A stretch of 28,124 nucleotides of DNA from a virus (IMGVR_UViG_3300017950_000045:1-28124); one strand, 5' to 3'; shown: positions 1 through 5,986, counted from the stretch's first letter. The notes: a model not told the origin generated them from the sequence alone. Made by a program: numbers and translations.

Positions 1-10
1 GTCAAAACAC
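1..10. repeat. 10-bp terminal direct repeat, left copy
   Basis: The first ten bases, GTCAAAACAC, are identical to the last ten (28115-28124). A run of eight C follows at 13-20. If the ends are joined, the repeat lies about 50 bp upstream of the putative small terminase gene, where phage cos sites usually sit. It may be a cohesive-end sequence, a short terminal redundancy or an assembly overlap, and the sequence alone cannot decide. Confidence 0.6.
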
Positions 11-37
11 CTCCCCCCCCTCGCAAGAATTTACACA

Positions 38-409
38 CTACCTCTCTCCATACTCGGCCAAGATTTTTATCTGGACTCGGTCGATAGTGTTTACATTATT
101 TCGTCCATTCCAGTATTTAACCGCGTTAGCCATCTCGGGGAATGTCGACATAGCCTCGGCCAATAATACCAACGGAGAACGATTGGATAACCGGGAGAAT
201 AGTTGACACAACTCGATAAGCCCAAGTATTCGAGGAGCGTTGGAGCCATCGAGCCAACAATCCACAACCGAATAAGATATTCCCAACTGATGATTTAAAT
301 CTACTTTCGCTAAAGAATATTGTTGGCAATACTTAGCTATCCAATTCCCAAAATCACAATAAAACTCATTCGGAGAGATTATCTCCTTCTTCCTTCCTAG
401 TCGGCCCAT
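38..409 (-). CDS. Small XRE-like helix-turn-helix protein (paralogue A)
   Basis: A 123-residue protein with a likely DNA-binding helix-turn-helix at about residues 20-60: FGNWIAKYCQQYSLAKVDL, then LGISYSVVDCWLDGS as probable turn and recognition helix. The same plan recurs in the genes at 1512, 4736 and 26561: an FG-x-W start, an HTH, then a short helix with S-P-x-x-x-L-L. The ATG at 409 has AGGA eight bases upstream and overlaps the end of the RusA-like gene by 44 bp, so the two are co-transcribed. It is probably a regulator. Its target is unknown, though phased repeats at 1766-2051 are possible operators. It is the last minus-strand gene before the genome end and terS. Confidence 0.75.
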   Translation of the reverse strand: MGRLGRKKEIISPNEFYCDFGNWIAKYCQQYSLAKVDLNHQLGISYSVVDCWLDGSNAPRILGLIELCQLFSRLSNRSPLVLLAEAMSTFPEMANAVKYWNGRNNVNTIDRVQIKILAEYGER

Positions 410-785
410 CGTCTTTATCCTGTTTATTTATTATTTCGATAATAATACTATAACAGAATATTCCTTTATCATACACCTTCTCGGCTGAGATTTTTTCTAT
501 TTGCGAATCATCGTCATAGACTACACCATTCAGCGCGTCACATACCGAGCCAAAATAGTTCTGGACATCTCTCCTCCTCTTGTCTCCTTGAACGGCTTTT
601 AAATGGAGAGAGACCGGCTCGGAGATGGGAGATATATCTAAGGCTGACATAATAGTTAGAGCCTTGAGCCTTAACTCCGTCTCGAAGTCCTTTACTCCTT
701 TATCCTTAACCATTCGATTCCCATAGACTCTCATTCTATTTTTTTTTGAGGGAATTTTCCCTTCTCCGGAGATAATTATCCTCAT
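366..785 (-). CDS. rusA: RusA-like Holliday junction resolvase
   Basis: A 139-residue protein of the RusA endodeoxyribonuclease family, which cleaves four-way junctions with Mg2+ and in phages resolves recombination or replication intermediates before packaging. The family signature is clear: GDKRRRDVQNY at residues 67-77, then DALNGVVYDDDSQIEK at about 83-98. These supply the acidic metal-binding residues (D68/D73 and D91-D93). The N-terminal IPSKKNR stretch is also typical. I chose the ATG at 785 over an upstream in-frame codon at 830, because it forms a 4-base ATGA overlap with the preceding gene's stop and begins exactly at the conserved MRIIISGEGKIPSKKN start. Length is normal for the family. 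An exact gene name is by homology only. Confidence 0.88.
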   Translation of the reverse strand: MRIIISGEGKIPSKKNRMRVYGNRMVKDKGVKDFETELRLKALTIMSALDISPISEPVSLHLKAVQGDKRRRDVQNYFGSVCDALNGVVYDDDSQIEKISAEKVYDKGIFCYSIIIEIINKQDKDDGPTRKEEGDNLSE

Positions 786-1063
786 GTTGTTCGTCTCTTT
801 CGTCTTTTCCAAAGGGACTCGCAAGCCCAATAACGGGCCTCAAGTTTTCCAGCTGGATCGGTATCACATCTCATTCGAGCCCTAAAGTTTTCATTGGCCT
901 TCGCTGAATAGTTATGCTTATAGCCAACGGCTCCGAACTTGATAAGTTTTTGTTTCTTACCTTCACAAGCTAAGACAACTCTCTTTTTTTCTCCGAATCC
1001 CGGCTCTCCTCTCTTGAGCGGCCGCGGCTTATTACAAGTCATTTTTGATTTATCTATAGCCAT
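782..1063 (-). CDS. Small basic Cys-containing phage protein
   Basis: A 93-residue, strongly basic protein. Its pattern (KSKMTCNKPRP, then VVLACEGKKQKLIKFG, then ENFRARMRCDTDPAGK, then ARYWACESLW) resembles a small protein common in marine and environmental tailed phages, whose function has not been established as far as I know. Cysteines sit at about 10, 33, 66 and 80 and might bind a metal, but the spacing does not match a standard zinc finger. The C-terminus is KRRKRR-rich, which would suit nucleic acid binding. It is translationally coupled to the RusA-like gene by an ATGA overlap. No function is assigned. Confidence 0.75.
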   Translation of the reverse strand: MAIDKSKMTCNKPRPLKRGEPGFGEKKRVVLACEGKKQKLIKFGAVGYKHNYSAKANENFRARMRCDTDPAGKLEARYWACESLWKRRKRRTT

Positions 1064-1064
1064 A

Positions 1065-1454
1065 TTATCTCCTCGTCACTCGTTTTCTAAGTCTATTGGA
1101 ACGCGTTGGTTTATCCATCTGGACTCGGGCCTCAAAGGGAGACTCGTAAACGTCGCCTTCGTAATCGCTCGCTTGGCGAATCTCGGTTCTTTTGGCCGTC
1201 TTATTTGTTTTCATCGCGGCCAATACTTGAGCGATGATGGCCGGAGGAGGAACCATTAAATTCCCCATTGGGTCTTTTACTTTGTTGATTGGGGAGCCAT
1301 CTATCTCCAGCCGTCCAAGACTTTCGAGGCGAATGGCTACGGCCGTCGCTTGGTCTTTCTCCATTCCAAAGCGAGACATAAACTCCGGAATCGCTCTCTC
1401 TATTCTTTGATTTCCGGCTCTGGAATCTATAATGATTTTTTGAGGCTTGGCCAT
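1065..1454 (-). CDS. Hypothetical protein of the RusA operon
   Basis: A 129-residue protein I do not recognise. It is charged and mostly helical in character (RIERAIPEFMSRFGMEKDQATAVAIRLESLG), with a PPP turn near the middle and a very basic end (RSNRLRKRVTRR), suggesting nucleic acid or protein contact. The ATG at 1454 is preceded by AGGAG five bases upstream, far better than the in-frame GTG at 1508. The 57 bases between this start and the stop of the upstream HTH gene hold the start of an out-of-frame ORF with a dense cysteine pattern (see findings). It lies in a leftward run with the HTH, small basic and RusA-like genes. Confidence 0.75.
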   Translation of the reverse strand: MAKPQKIIIDSRAGNQRIERAIPEFMSRFGMEKDQATAVAIRLESLGRLEIDGSPINKVKDPMGNLMVPPPAIIAQVLAAMKTNKTAKRTEIRQASDYEGDVYESPFEARVQMDKPTRSNRLRKRVTRR

Positions 1455-1511
1455 AATTACTCCTAAACATATCCTCACAATCACAAGGAGAACATTCGCA
1501 TATATCACATA

Positions 1512-1754
1512 TCATAACTTATCATTTTTTAAAATAGTCTGTTTTAAACAATCGAGAACTAAAGAGTTATAGTCGATATTCGTCATATCTGAGAGACATT
1601 CCAAAATCCAAGCCCAATCCTCGAGCTTAATCTTTACTTCTCCGGTCAACATTCTATAGAGGCTCCGGATTCCGATTCCGGAATAATCGCTTAAGTTTTG
1701 TTTTGAGATGGAATATTTATCTAGATATTCTTGAACCCAATCTCCAAAAGTCAT
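1512..1754 (-). CDS. Small XRE-like helix-turn-helix protein (paralogue B)
   Basis: An 80-residue protein that is almost entirely a helix-turn-helix domain: FGDWVQEYLDKYSISKQNL (helices 1-2), YSGIGIRSLYRMLTGE (turn and recognition helix), then two C-terminal helices (WAWILECLSDM and LVLDCLKQTIL). It aligns along its length with the proteins at 38, 4736 and 26561. It starts at ATG 1754 with GGAG just upstream (AATGGAGATTTTATG). Its 5' leader contains three phased TGGGATAA repeats, so autoregulation through them is plausible. Its stop overlaps an out-of-frame ATG at 1515. This is the first gene of the leftward arm next to the candidate origin, so it may be a regulator or an origin-binding protein. 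Confidence 0.78.
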   Translation of the reverse strand: MTFGDWVQEYLDKYSISKQNLSDYSGIGIRSLYRMLTGEVKIKLEDWAWILECLSDMTNIDYNSLVLDCLKQTILKNDKL

Positions 1755-1765
1755 AAAATCTCCAT

Positions 1766-1796
1766 TGGGATAAAGTGGGATAAAAATGGGATAACC
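1766..1796 (-). repeat. Left iteron array: three TTTATCCCA-type repeats
   Basis: TGGGATAAA-type units start at 1766, 1776 and 1787, spaced 10 and 11 bp, or one DNA helical turn apart. Read on the minus strand they are TTATCCCA, the inverse orientation of the right array at 1987. They lie 12 bp upstream of the ATG of the HTH gene, overlapping its leader. Confidence 0.8.
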
Positions 1797-1986
1797 GACC
1801 TCTCTTTTATATCCGTTTTATCGAGCCTTCGTTTGTTTTGTATAGTTTATTTTGTATATTTCCAATTTTAAAAACTATATACTCTTAAATATATAACCTA
1901 AAAAGTTTTTTATATACATATTATATAATTTAGTATATAATACTATAAGAATCCTCCGAGTTTATGGGAGACTTAGAGAATTTTAC

Positions 1987-2051
1987 TATCCCACTTTTAT
2001 CCCACTTTATCCCACCTTTATCCCATATTTATCCCACCTTTATCCCACCTT
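1987..2051 (+). repeat. Right iteron array: six TATCCCAcNTT repeats
   Basis: Six direct TATCCCA units start at 1987, 1998, 2008, 2019, 2030 and 2041, with spacings 11, 10, 11, 11 and 11 bp. Most continue as CTT or CCTT; the fourth is TATCCCATATT. The array ends one base before the GGAG ribosome-binding site of the plus-strand gene at 2067. Spacing of about one helical turn places every unit on the same face of the DNA, as expected for cooperative binding of a protein. Confidence 0.88.
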
Positions 2052-2066
2052 TGGAGACAATATTCT

Positions 2067-2417
2067 ATGAATAAGACCTTTATAGACGTAATAAACACTC
2101 TTTTAAGAGGCATAAAAAGCGATACTCCCATAGACCCTATCGAGGCCGCTGAGCGATTCTCCGAGATGGTCTCTCGGTTAGATTGTGAGTTCCATCATAT
2201 CCAAGGCTCCGGATATGTTTATCACGATCAAAACTTAGAGATTATTGTCCTCTGGAGAGATGATGGAGTATATTTTAAAGACCATCAACTCAATATTCGA
2301 ACCCTTCCCATAATCCAAATGGCTTTAACGATTATCTCCGACTTGGATAACGAATATTTTAATTATGAGGAATCGGAGGAAGAGAGCTCCTCGGATACTG
2401 AAGATATATGGCTCTAA
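2067..2417 (+). CDS. Hypothetical acidic-tailed protein next to candidate origin
   Basis: A 116-residue protein I do not recognise. The first 90 residues look like a compact mixed domain (FIDVINTLLRGI helix, then strands around GSGYVYHD, LEIIVLWRDDGVYF). The last 20 are very acidic and end in hydrophobic residues: EESEEESSSDTEDIWL. An acidic C-terminal tail with a hydrophobic tip is typical of single-stranded DNA-binding proteins, and its position opposite the primase-helicase genes would suit that. However, no OB fold can be claimed from sequence alone. A DNA-mimic or anti-host role is also possible. The GGAG RBS at 2053-2056 follows directly on the iteron array. It is one of only three clear plus-strand genes here. 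Confidence 0.7.
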   Translation: MNKTFIDVINTLLRGIKSDTPIDPIEAAERFSEMVSRLDCEFHHIQGSGYVYHDQNLEIIVLWRDDGVYFKDHQLNIRTLPIIQMALTIISDLDNEYFNYEESEEESSSDTEDIWL

Positions 2418-2426
2418 AATAAAAAA

Positions 2427-2444
2427 GGACTCCAATCGGAGTCC
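2427..2444. terminator. Intrinsic terminator between convergent genes
   Basis: A perfect 7-bp stem, GGACTCC / GGAGTCC, with an AATC loop, lies between the plus-strand gene ending at 2417 and the helicase gene ending at 2474. On the minus strand the stem is followed by TTTTTTATTTT, a good U-tract, so it mainly ends the primase-helicase transcript. On the plus strand it is followed by CTTTAATCCCTTT, giving weaker bidirectional use. Confidence 0.85.
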
Positions 2445-2473
2445 CTTTAATCCCTTTGTCTCTTGGATGAGAG

Positions 2474-3796
2474 TTATCTAAAGAATAACTTTCCTCCGCG
2501 AGTAATTTGTTCGAATTTCAAGTCGCGGCATATCTTAGAAATTCGTCTTGCGTTTCCCGAGTGCCTATGGGCTATAGGTAAATCCAATTCTTCCATAATC
2601 TCGGCCGTTGTCGCTCCGTTTCGTTTGGTTATGGCCTCGATTATTCCTTGACTCCAAGGATCGTCCACTAAGAACGATTTTTGATAGACTTTTAACTCCT
2701 CCTCCAAATCTCGAATAGAGCCATCATCCATCTCCAGCGAGGAAGGGAGCCACCACTCCTCTCCAGCTTTAAAGTGGTGAACGGCCTCGGCCCATATTTG
2801 ATCCCGGTTATCTAATATATATTTTAAATCAATCTTATCCATAATCTTGAAAATCCAAAACCTACGCTCCGGGCCATCGTCCAAGAATTGATAATCGTTT
2901 GTAGTTCCCACAAAACAAGTCAACCGCTTTCTCAATAATGGCATTTTTCCGTAACTCGGCCGATAAATATCCTCGGACGTAGTTAAAAATTGCTTTGCCA
3001 AGTTAGCCGATTTTCCTTGTAAATCTTTTAGTTCGGCCATCTCCCATATCCATGCTCCGGCTTGATGGATTTTCTCTAACGAGTCTTTGTGGCCGATTGG
3101 CATATCCGAGCGCGAGAACCATTCTCCTCCCAAAATCTCAAACGTGACGGACTTTCCACAACCTTTCGGGCCTACCAAAATCGGCATAGTATGAACCATC
3201 GAGCCTCGATTATAGACTCTTGAGACCATCGAGATAAAAGTCATGGCCGACATATATTGAATTAACAATCGAGTCGAATCCGTTGTCTCAGCCTTCCAAA
3301 CCTTCTCGGCTATCTCAGCGATTCGCCTCTCTCCATCCCACTCCAGCGATTCCAAATAGTTTAAAACTGGAGTAAATGGCCGGAGATGGCTAACTCGGAG
3401 GATAGCTCCCTCAATCATATTATTAGAGACCTTAAACCGATAACGCTCCTCCAAATCTAACCCGATTGTCTCATAATCTACAGTCTCAACCATTCTCCCA
3501 TTCAATAAGATTCTATCCGCTGACTCCCAATAACAAAGGCTCGAATATTTGGGGTCTACTTCCAAAATCAGATTTACATTTGAGCGATTATTCCTTGGAT
3601 AAATCGGAGCGGTTAAATTTCCATCCTTATCATACTTCCGAACGTGAGATAAACGAGCCCAAGTTCCCATATCGGCTCCCTCTGGAGGCTCCTCGAACCT
3701 ATCCAAACCGGCTCGCTCTACTTCCTCGTCAACGATGGCGATTCCCAATTCTCTAGCTAAGTCGATTAACTTCATTTTTTGTTCTTTCGATGTCAT
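2474..3796 (-). CDS. VirE-like / SF3-type replicative helicase (P-loop NTPase)
   Basis: A 440-residue protein of the virulence-associated E (VirE) family, a P-loop ATPase group found in phage and plasmid primase-helicases. Walker A is GPKGCGKS at about residues 209-216. It is followed by the family blocks GAWIWEMAELKDL (Walker B region) and VGTTNDYQFLDDGPERRFW (sensor and arginine-finger region). The N-terminus has no primase motifs, because that activity is in the upstream gene. The C-terminus (about 385-440) looks like a winged helix. The ATG at 3796 overlaps the primase stop as ATGA and has AGAGGA upstream. It likely unwinds DNA at the candidate origin just to the left, and ends at the terminator at 2427. 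Confidence 0.88.
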   Translation of the reverse strand: MTSKEQKMKLIDLARELGIAIVDEEVERAGLDRFEEPPEGADMGTWARLSHVRKYDKDGNLTAPIYPRNNRSNVNLILEVDPKYSSLCYWESADRILLNGRMVETVDYETIGLDLEERYRFKVSNNMIEGAILRVSHLRPFTPVLNYLESLEWDGERRIAEIAEKVWKAETTDSTRLLIQYMSAMTFISMVSRVYNRGSMVHTMPILVGPKGCGKSVTFEILGGEWFSRSDMPIGHKDSLEKIHQAGAWIWEMAELKDLQGKSANLAKQFLTTSEDIYRPSYGKMPLLRKRLTCFVGTTNDYQFLDDGPERRFWIFKIMDKIDLKYILDNRDQIWAEAVHHFKAGEEWWLPSSLEMDDGSIRDLEEELKVYQKSFLVDDPWSQGIIEAITKRNGATTAEIMEELDLPIAHRHSGNARRISKICRDLKFEQITRGGKLFFR

Positions 3797-4656
3797 AATA
3801 AATCCTCTATACTTCCATACCAACTACATTTATTTTTTCTTGTGCAAGTTGCCCAAAATGTCGAATTCGGAACATTTAAATCTATTGTAAAATATACCGA
3901 TTGTTCTCCGCATTGAGGACAATTTATTTTATGGACATAGGAGCCCATAATCACTCCTCCCGATTGATAAGCTATCTTTTGACGAACGGAATATTCTCTC
4001 AGCAAGTCATTATATTTCCTCGGAGCGTCTTTGGCCGGAGGAGTCCATTTTTTATCCTCCTTCTTTGGGAGTTTTATATCTTTGTAATAAAGCGACAATG
4101 GAGCTCCGATAAAATAATAAGTCTGAAGGAGATTATATGGAGACATAAAATGGCTTTTATCGGTTATATCGCTCATCGGATAAGCGAATCTAAAATAGAC
4201 TCTCGCTATATCTTTTAAAGCCTTTAAATCCGGCTCTCCAACTCCTACCACGTCATTCCAAAGTCTTAAACCGGCTCTCCAACCCTTTTCCCAATCCTCG
4301 GCCTTTATTGGCTCATACAATGGCAAAATAAGACGATACTTGGGAGTAGTTATTGAATGGCTCATGCTGGAATGCGCGAAAACAGTCATTCCCGATTGAG
4401 CGAATAATCTCCACGTCTCAATATTCGTTAATCCATCGTCTATATCAAACACAAGACAAGAGATGGAGACGGCATGCGCCATTGAACGCGAGCCGTTAAA
4501 GGTAGTTGGAGACCATAAAGGCAAATCTAATTTAGCCTTCTCTCCATTGGAGACGGCCGTTAAAAGACCTCTCCGTAATTCGTCTACAGAACCCTCGAAA
4601 TTCTTTGGATTCTTTTGGCGAATGTTATCAAATAATGATATATTGTATTTAATCAT
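3793..4656 (-). CDS. Archaeo-eukaryotic-type (AEP) DNA primase with zinc ribbon
   Basis: A 287-residue protein. The AEP catalytic signature is visible: motif I VFDIDDG (D71, D73), motif II around SSMSH with H100, a KYRLILPL strand (R108), and an acidic D149 in KDIARVYF as candidate motif III. A C-terminal zinc ribbon follows: CPQC at 246-249 and C271/C277 within TCTRKNKCSWYG. Such primases lay down primers and are often fused to the helicase. Here the two are separate but coupled by a 4-base overlap. The ATG at 4656 has TGGAG six bases upstream. Only a short gap containing a hairpin (4689-4727) separates it from the regulator gene upstream, so its expression may depend on readthrough. Confidence 0.82.
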   Translation of the reverse strand: MIKYNISLFDNIRQKNPKNFEGSVDELRRGLLTAVSNGEKAKLDLPLWSPTTFNGSRSMAHAVSISCLVFDIDDGLTNIETWRLFAQSGMTVFAHSSMSHSITTPKYRLILPLYEPIKAEDWEKGWRAGLRLWNDVVGVGEPDLKALKDIARVYFRFAYPMSDITDKSHFMSPYNLLQTYYFIGAPLSLYYKDIKLPKKEDKKWTPPAKDAPRKYNDLLREYSVRQKIAYQSGGVIMGSYVHKINCPQCGEQSVYFTIDLNVPNSTFWATCTRKNKCSWYGSIEDLL

Positions 4657-4688
4657 TGATACTCCAGTGATAGCATTAGAATAATCTT

Positions 4689-4727
4689 AAAAGCCGAGAA
4701 CTCTACTCCGATTGGGTCTCGGCTTTT
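4689..4727. terminator. Terminator/attenuator between HTH regulator and primase
   Basis: The inverted repeat AAAAGCCGAG / CTCGGCTTTT encloses a 19-base loop. It follows the stop of the HTH gene at 4736 (minus strand) and precedes the primase start at 4656. Downstream on the minus strand is TTTTAAGATTATT, a moderate U-tract. As no clear promoter lies between it and the primase, it probably acts as a partial terminator that lowers replication-gene expression. Confidence 0.7.
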
Positions 4728-4735
4728 ATTTTGTT

Positions 4736-5218
4736 TTACATATATTTGTTAATCTCTAACAATACTTGAGATAACTCTCGGCCGGAGATGTCGCTAACAA
4801 TTCGAGCGATTTTAAATAGATTCCGGCTATCTGGAATTCCATTATTATTACACCAATTCGAGATAGTCACTCTTGAGACCTTCAAATAATCTCCCATTTT
4901 TGCTTGAGTCAAATCATATCTCGTAATTTGTTTAGAGAACCATTGGCCGAATTGGTCTCCTCTCCCTTGGAATTCATCGTATTTCTGAATAACCCAATTC
5001 TCGGCCGCCAAATCAGAATAGAACTCCGAGCTATAAACCTCATTATTCCACTCTATAACTCCTTTGGACTTCCAACACGTTTGATAACTATCCCAATAAG
5101 TCGAGACGGCTCCAATATTGCGGCCATTGAATTTCACGTCATTAACTCTATTTTGAGACTTGGCCTTAACTCGGCCCGATTGTCTCTCCATATCCCTTCC
5201 AGTCTTATTTAATCTCAT
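4736..5218 (-). CDS. Two-domain XRE-like regulator (paralogue C)
   Basis: A 160-residue protein. The C-terminal 75 residues hold a helix-turn-helix: FGQWFSKQITRYDLTQAKM, then YLKVSRVTISNWCNNNG (turn and recognition helix), then LFKIARIVSDI and LSQVLLEI. It matches the proteins at 38, 1512 and 26561. The N-terminal 85 residues are extra: a basic stretch (RQSGRVKAKSQNR) and an aromatic, strand-rich part (VSTYWDSYQTCWKSKG, AAENWVIQKYDEF) that may sense a ligand or contact DNA. I do not recognise it. Start ATG 5218 has GAGGAG upstream and forms an ATGA overlap with the preceding gene. As the longest member of the family, placed just before the replication genes, it is the best candidate for an early regulator. 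Confidence 0.8.
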   Translation of the reverse strand: MRLNKTGRDMERQSGRVKAKSQNRVNDVKFNGRNIGAVSTYWDSYQTCWKSKGVIEWNNEVYSSEFYSDLAAENWVIQKYDEFQGRGDQFGQWFSKQITRYDLTQAKMGDYLKVSRVTISNWCNNNGIPDSRNLFKIARIVSDISGRELSQVLLEINKYM

Positions 5219-5427
5219 TTTAATAACTCCTCAATCTTGGACATAGTCTCCAAAACTCTAAATATTCCGTTTGTTGTATAGATAACGATTGTCTCCTCTT
5301 TGAGCCATTTATCCCACTCTGGAATAATGGCCGTTATGCATGATTTATTTAACATTATGGAGAACTCATAATAATCCGAGACATCTCCTTTACTTCCACA
5401 AAAATAACTAGTTAATTTAATAAACAT
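5215..5427 (-). CDS. Small hypothetical early protein
   Basis: A 70-residue protein, unrecognised. It appears to alternate strands and helices (KLTSYFCGSKG, YYEFSIMLNKSCITAIIPEWDKWL, ETIVIYTTNGIFRVLETMSKIEELL) with no membrane segment. It is translationally coupled (ATGA) to the HTH gene downstream, so the pair may work together. Its RBS (CGGAGAGAATATG) is part of the duplicated hairpin-RBS cassette at 5432-5471. Confidence 0.72.
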   Translation of the reverse strand: MFIKLTSYFCGSKGDVSDYYEFSIMLNKSCITAIIPEWDKWLKEETIVIYTTNGIFRVLETMSKIEELLK

Positions 5428-5431
5428 ATTC

Positions 5432-5471
5432 TCTCCGATTAAAGATGGAGGCCGATTGGCCTCCGGTTAGT
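5432..5471 (-). repeat. Hairpin-plus-RBS intergenic cassette, copy 1
   Basis: This 40-bp segment recurs at 5706-5745 with one difference, in the hairpin loop. On the minus strand it reads: a 7-bp stem GGAGGCC / GGCCTCC (5447-5464), then ATCTTTAATC, then CGGAGA, which serves as the ribosome-binding site of the gene at 5427. It may be a weak terminator or processing hairpin followed by a fresh RBS. Confidence 0.85.
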
Positions 5472-5472
5472 A

Positions 5473-5601
5473 TTATCCTTCTTGGACTATTTCAAAATAT
5501 TCTATAGATTCACTATTAAAAGCGATTTTATCTAATGTCTCGATTGTATAAGGGAACCACTTTTTCTCCCCATCATAAAAGTAAACAATTACGATTTTCA
5601 T
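5473..5601 (-). CDS. 42-residue hypothetical peptide
   Basis: A short gene read on the minus strand, starting MKIVIVYFYDGEKKWFPYTI and ending SIEYFEIVQEG. It looks like a small strand-rich acidic domain. The ATG at 5601 shares a base with the stop of the upstream membrane-peptide gene (TAATG) and is preceded by AGGGGGTG five bases away, so the two are coupled. The stop lies just before the first hairpin cassette. No function is recognised. Confidence 0.6.
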   Translation of the reverse strand: MKIVIVYFYDGEKKWFPYTIETLDKIAFNSESIEYFEIVQEG

Positions 5602-5699
5602 TAAACACCCCCTACCATTAAAACAGCTACAAAACTCAAGGCCTTTAAAAAAGAGTAAACTCCAGCAATAAAGACAACTATATAAACATTATTTTTCAT
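5601..5699 (-). CDS. 32-residue single-pass membrane peptide
   Basis: A very short minus-strand gene encoding a hydrophobic peptide that starts MKNNVYIVVFIAGVYSFLKA and ends SFVAVLMVGGV, enough for one transmembrane helix with a short polar N-terminus. An in-frame ATG at 5705 would add two residues, but GGAG is only one base from it and seven bases from the ATG at 5699, which I prefer. The stop overlaps the next start as TAATG. Tiny phage membrane peptides include holin partners, superinfection-exclusion factors and host inhibitors. Its location in the early region argues against a lysis role. Confidence 0.6.
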   Translation of the reverse strand: MKNNVYIVVFIAGVYSFLKALSFVAVLMVGGV

Positions 5700-5705
5700 T
5701 TTCAT

Positions 5706-5745
5706 TCTCCGATTAAAGATGGAGGCCTATTGGCCTCCGGTTAGT
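5706..5745 (-). repeat. Hairpin-plus-RBS intergenic cassette, copy 2
   Basis: Second copy of the 40-bp segment at 5432-5471. The stem GGAGGCC / GGCCTCC is at 5721-5738 with loop TATT instead of GATT. It lies between the gene ending at 5756 and the small membrane-peptide gene, to which it supplies the CGGAGA ribosome-binding site. The single difference in the loop and the intact stem indicate that the hairpin is kept by selection or is a recent duplication. Confidence 0.85.
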
Positions 5746-5755
5746 TATTTTCAAA

Positions 5756-5986
5756 TTATACTTTTCGACTTGCTCTCAAAATTGGACACATAGAATATTT
5801 CCCTGTAGGATATACAAATTCGTCATCCGGTGAAGTTTTGATTCTACAGCTAACTTTTTCACCATTGTTAATTTCAGTCAAGTAAACAGTTTTTTCAGTT
5901 CTTTTTGTCACTTTATAGAAAGAAAACAAATTAGAATCTCCGGGCCAAATCATTTTATAAGTTTTATTGATTTCAAATTTAGTCAT
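5756..5986 (-). CDS. Small conserved-looking phage protein
   Basis: A 76-residue protein: KFEINKTYKMIWPGDSNLFSF, KVTKRTEKTVYLTEINNGEK, then EFVYPTGKYSMCPILRASR. The order (a short strand, a T-x-R-T-x-K strand, a charged turn, then YP-x-G-x-YSM-x-P-x-LRA) is one I associate with a widespread family of small phage and plasmid proteins without a known function; this is from memory of the family. It probably forms a small beta-barrel. It is the first gene behind the consensus promoter at 6029-6057, so it should be expressed early and strongly. Its RBS is CGGAGA about eight bases upstream of ATG 5986. Confidence 0.75.
   Translation of the reverse strand: MTKFEINKTYKMIWPGDSNLFSFYKVTKRTEKTVYLTEINNGEKVSCRIKTSPDDEFVYPTGKYSMCPILRASRKV

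Larger units (their letters stand above)
1766..2051. other. Candidate replication origin / divergent operator region
   Basis: This is the main gene-free interval of the window (1755-2066). Between two inverted arrays of TATCCCA repeats lies about 190 bp that is very AT-rich, especially 1830-1950, with runs such as TTTTTTATATACATATTATA. It also contains the dyad TAGTAT-ATA-ATACTA at 1931-1945. Phased iterons beside an AT-rich unwinding element are a classic arrangement for plasmid and phage origins, and the primase and helicase genes are immediately to the right. Divergent genes start on both sides (1754 minus, 2067 plus), so it must also hold their promoters. A possible rightward promoter is TTTGTT-17 bp-TATATT near 1829-1857, but it is weak. 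Confidence 0.55.

Noticed and set aside
366-395. AAGGAG followed by an ATG at 369 as an alternative start for the last HTH gene
   Set aside because: That ATG is not in the frame of the HTH gene and its own frame closes after ten codons.
1987-2051. Six short direct repeats as a CRISPR array
   Set aside because: Units are 10-11 bp with no unique spacers, and no cas genes are nearby. They fit iterons or operator sites.
2474-4656. Primase-helicase pair as part of a plasmid or satellite element rather than a phage replication module
   Set aside because: A full set of terminase, portal, capsid and tail genes on the same sequence with matching orientation makes an autonomous phage far more likely.
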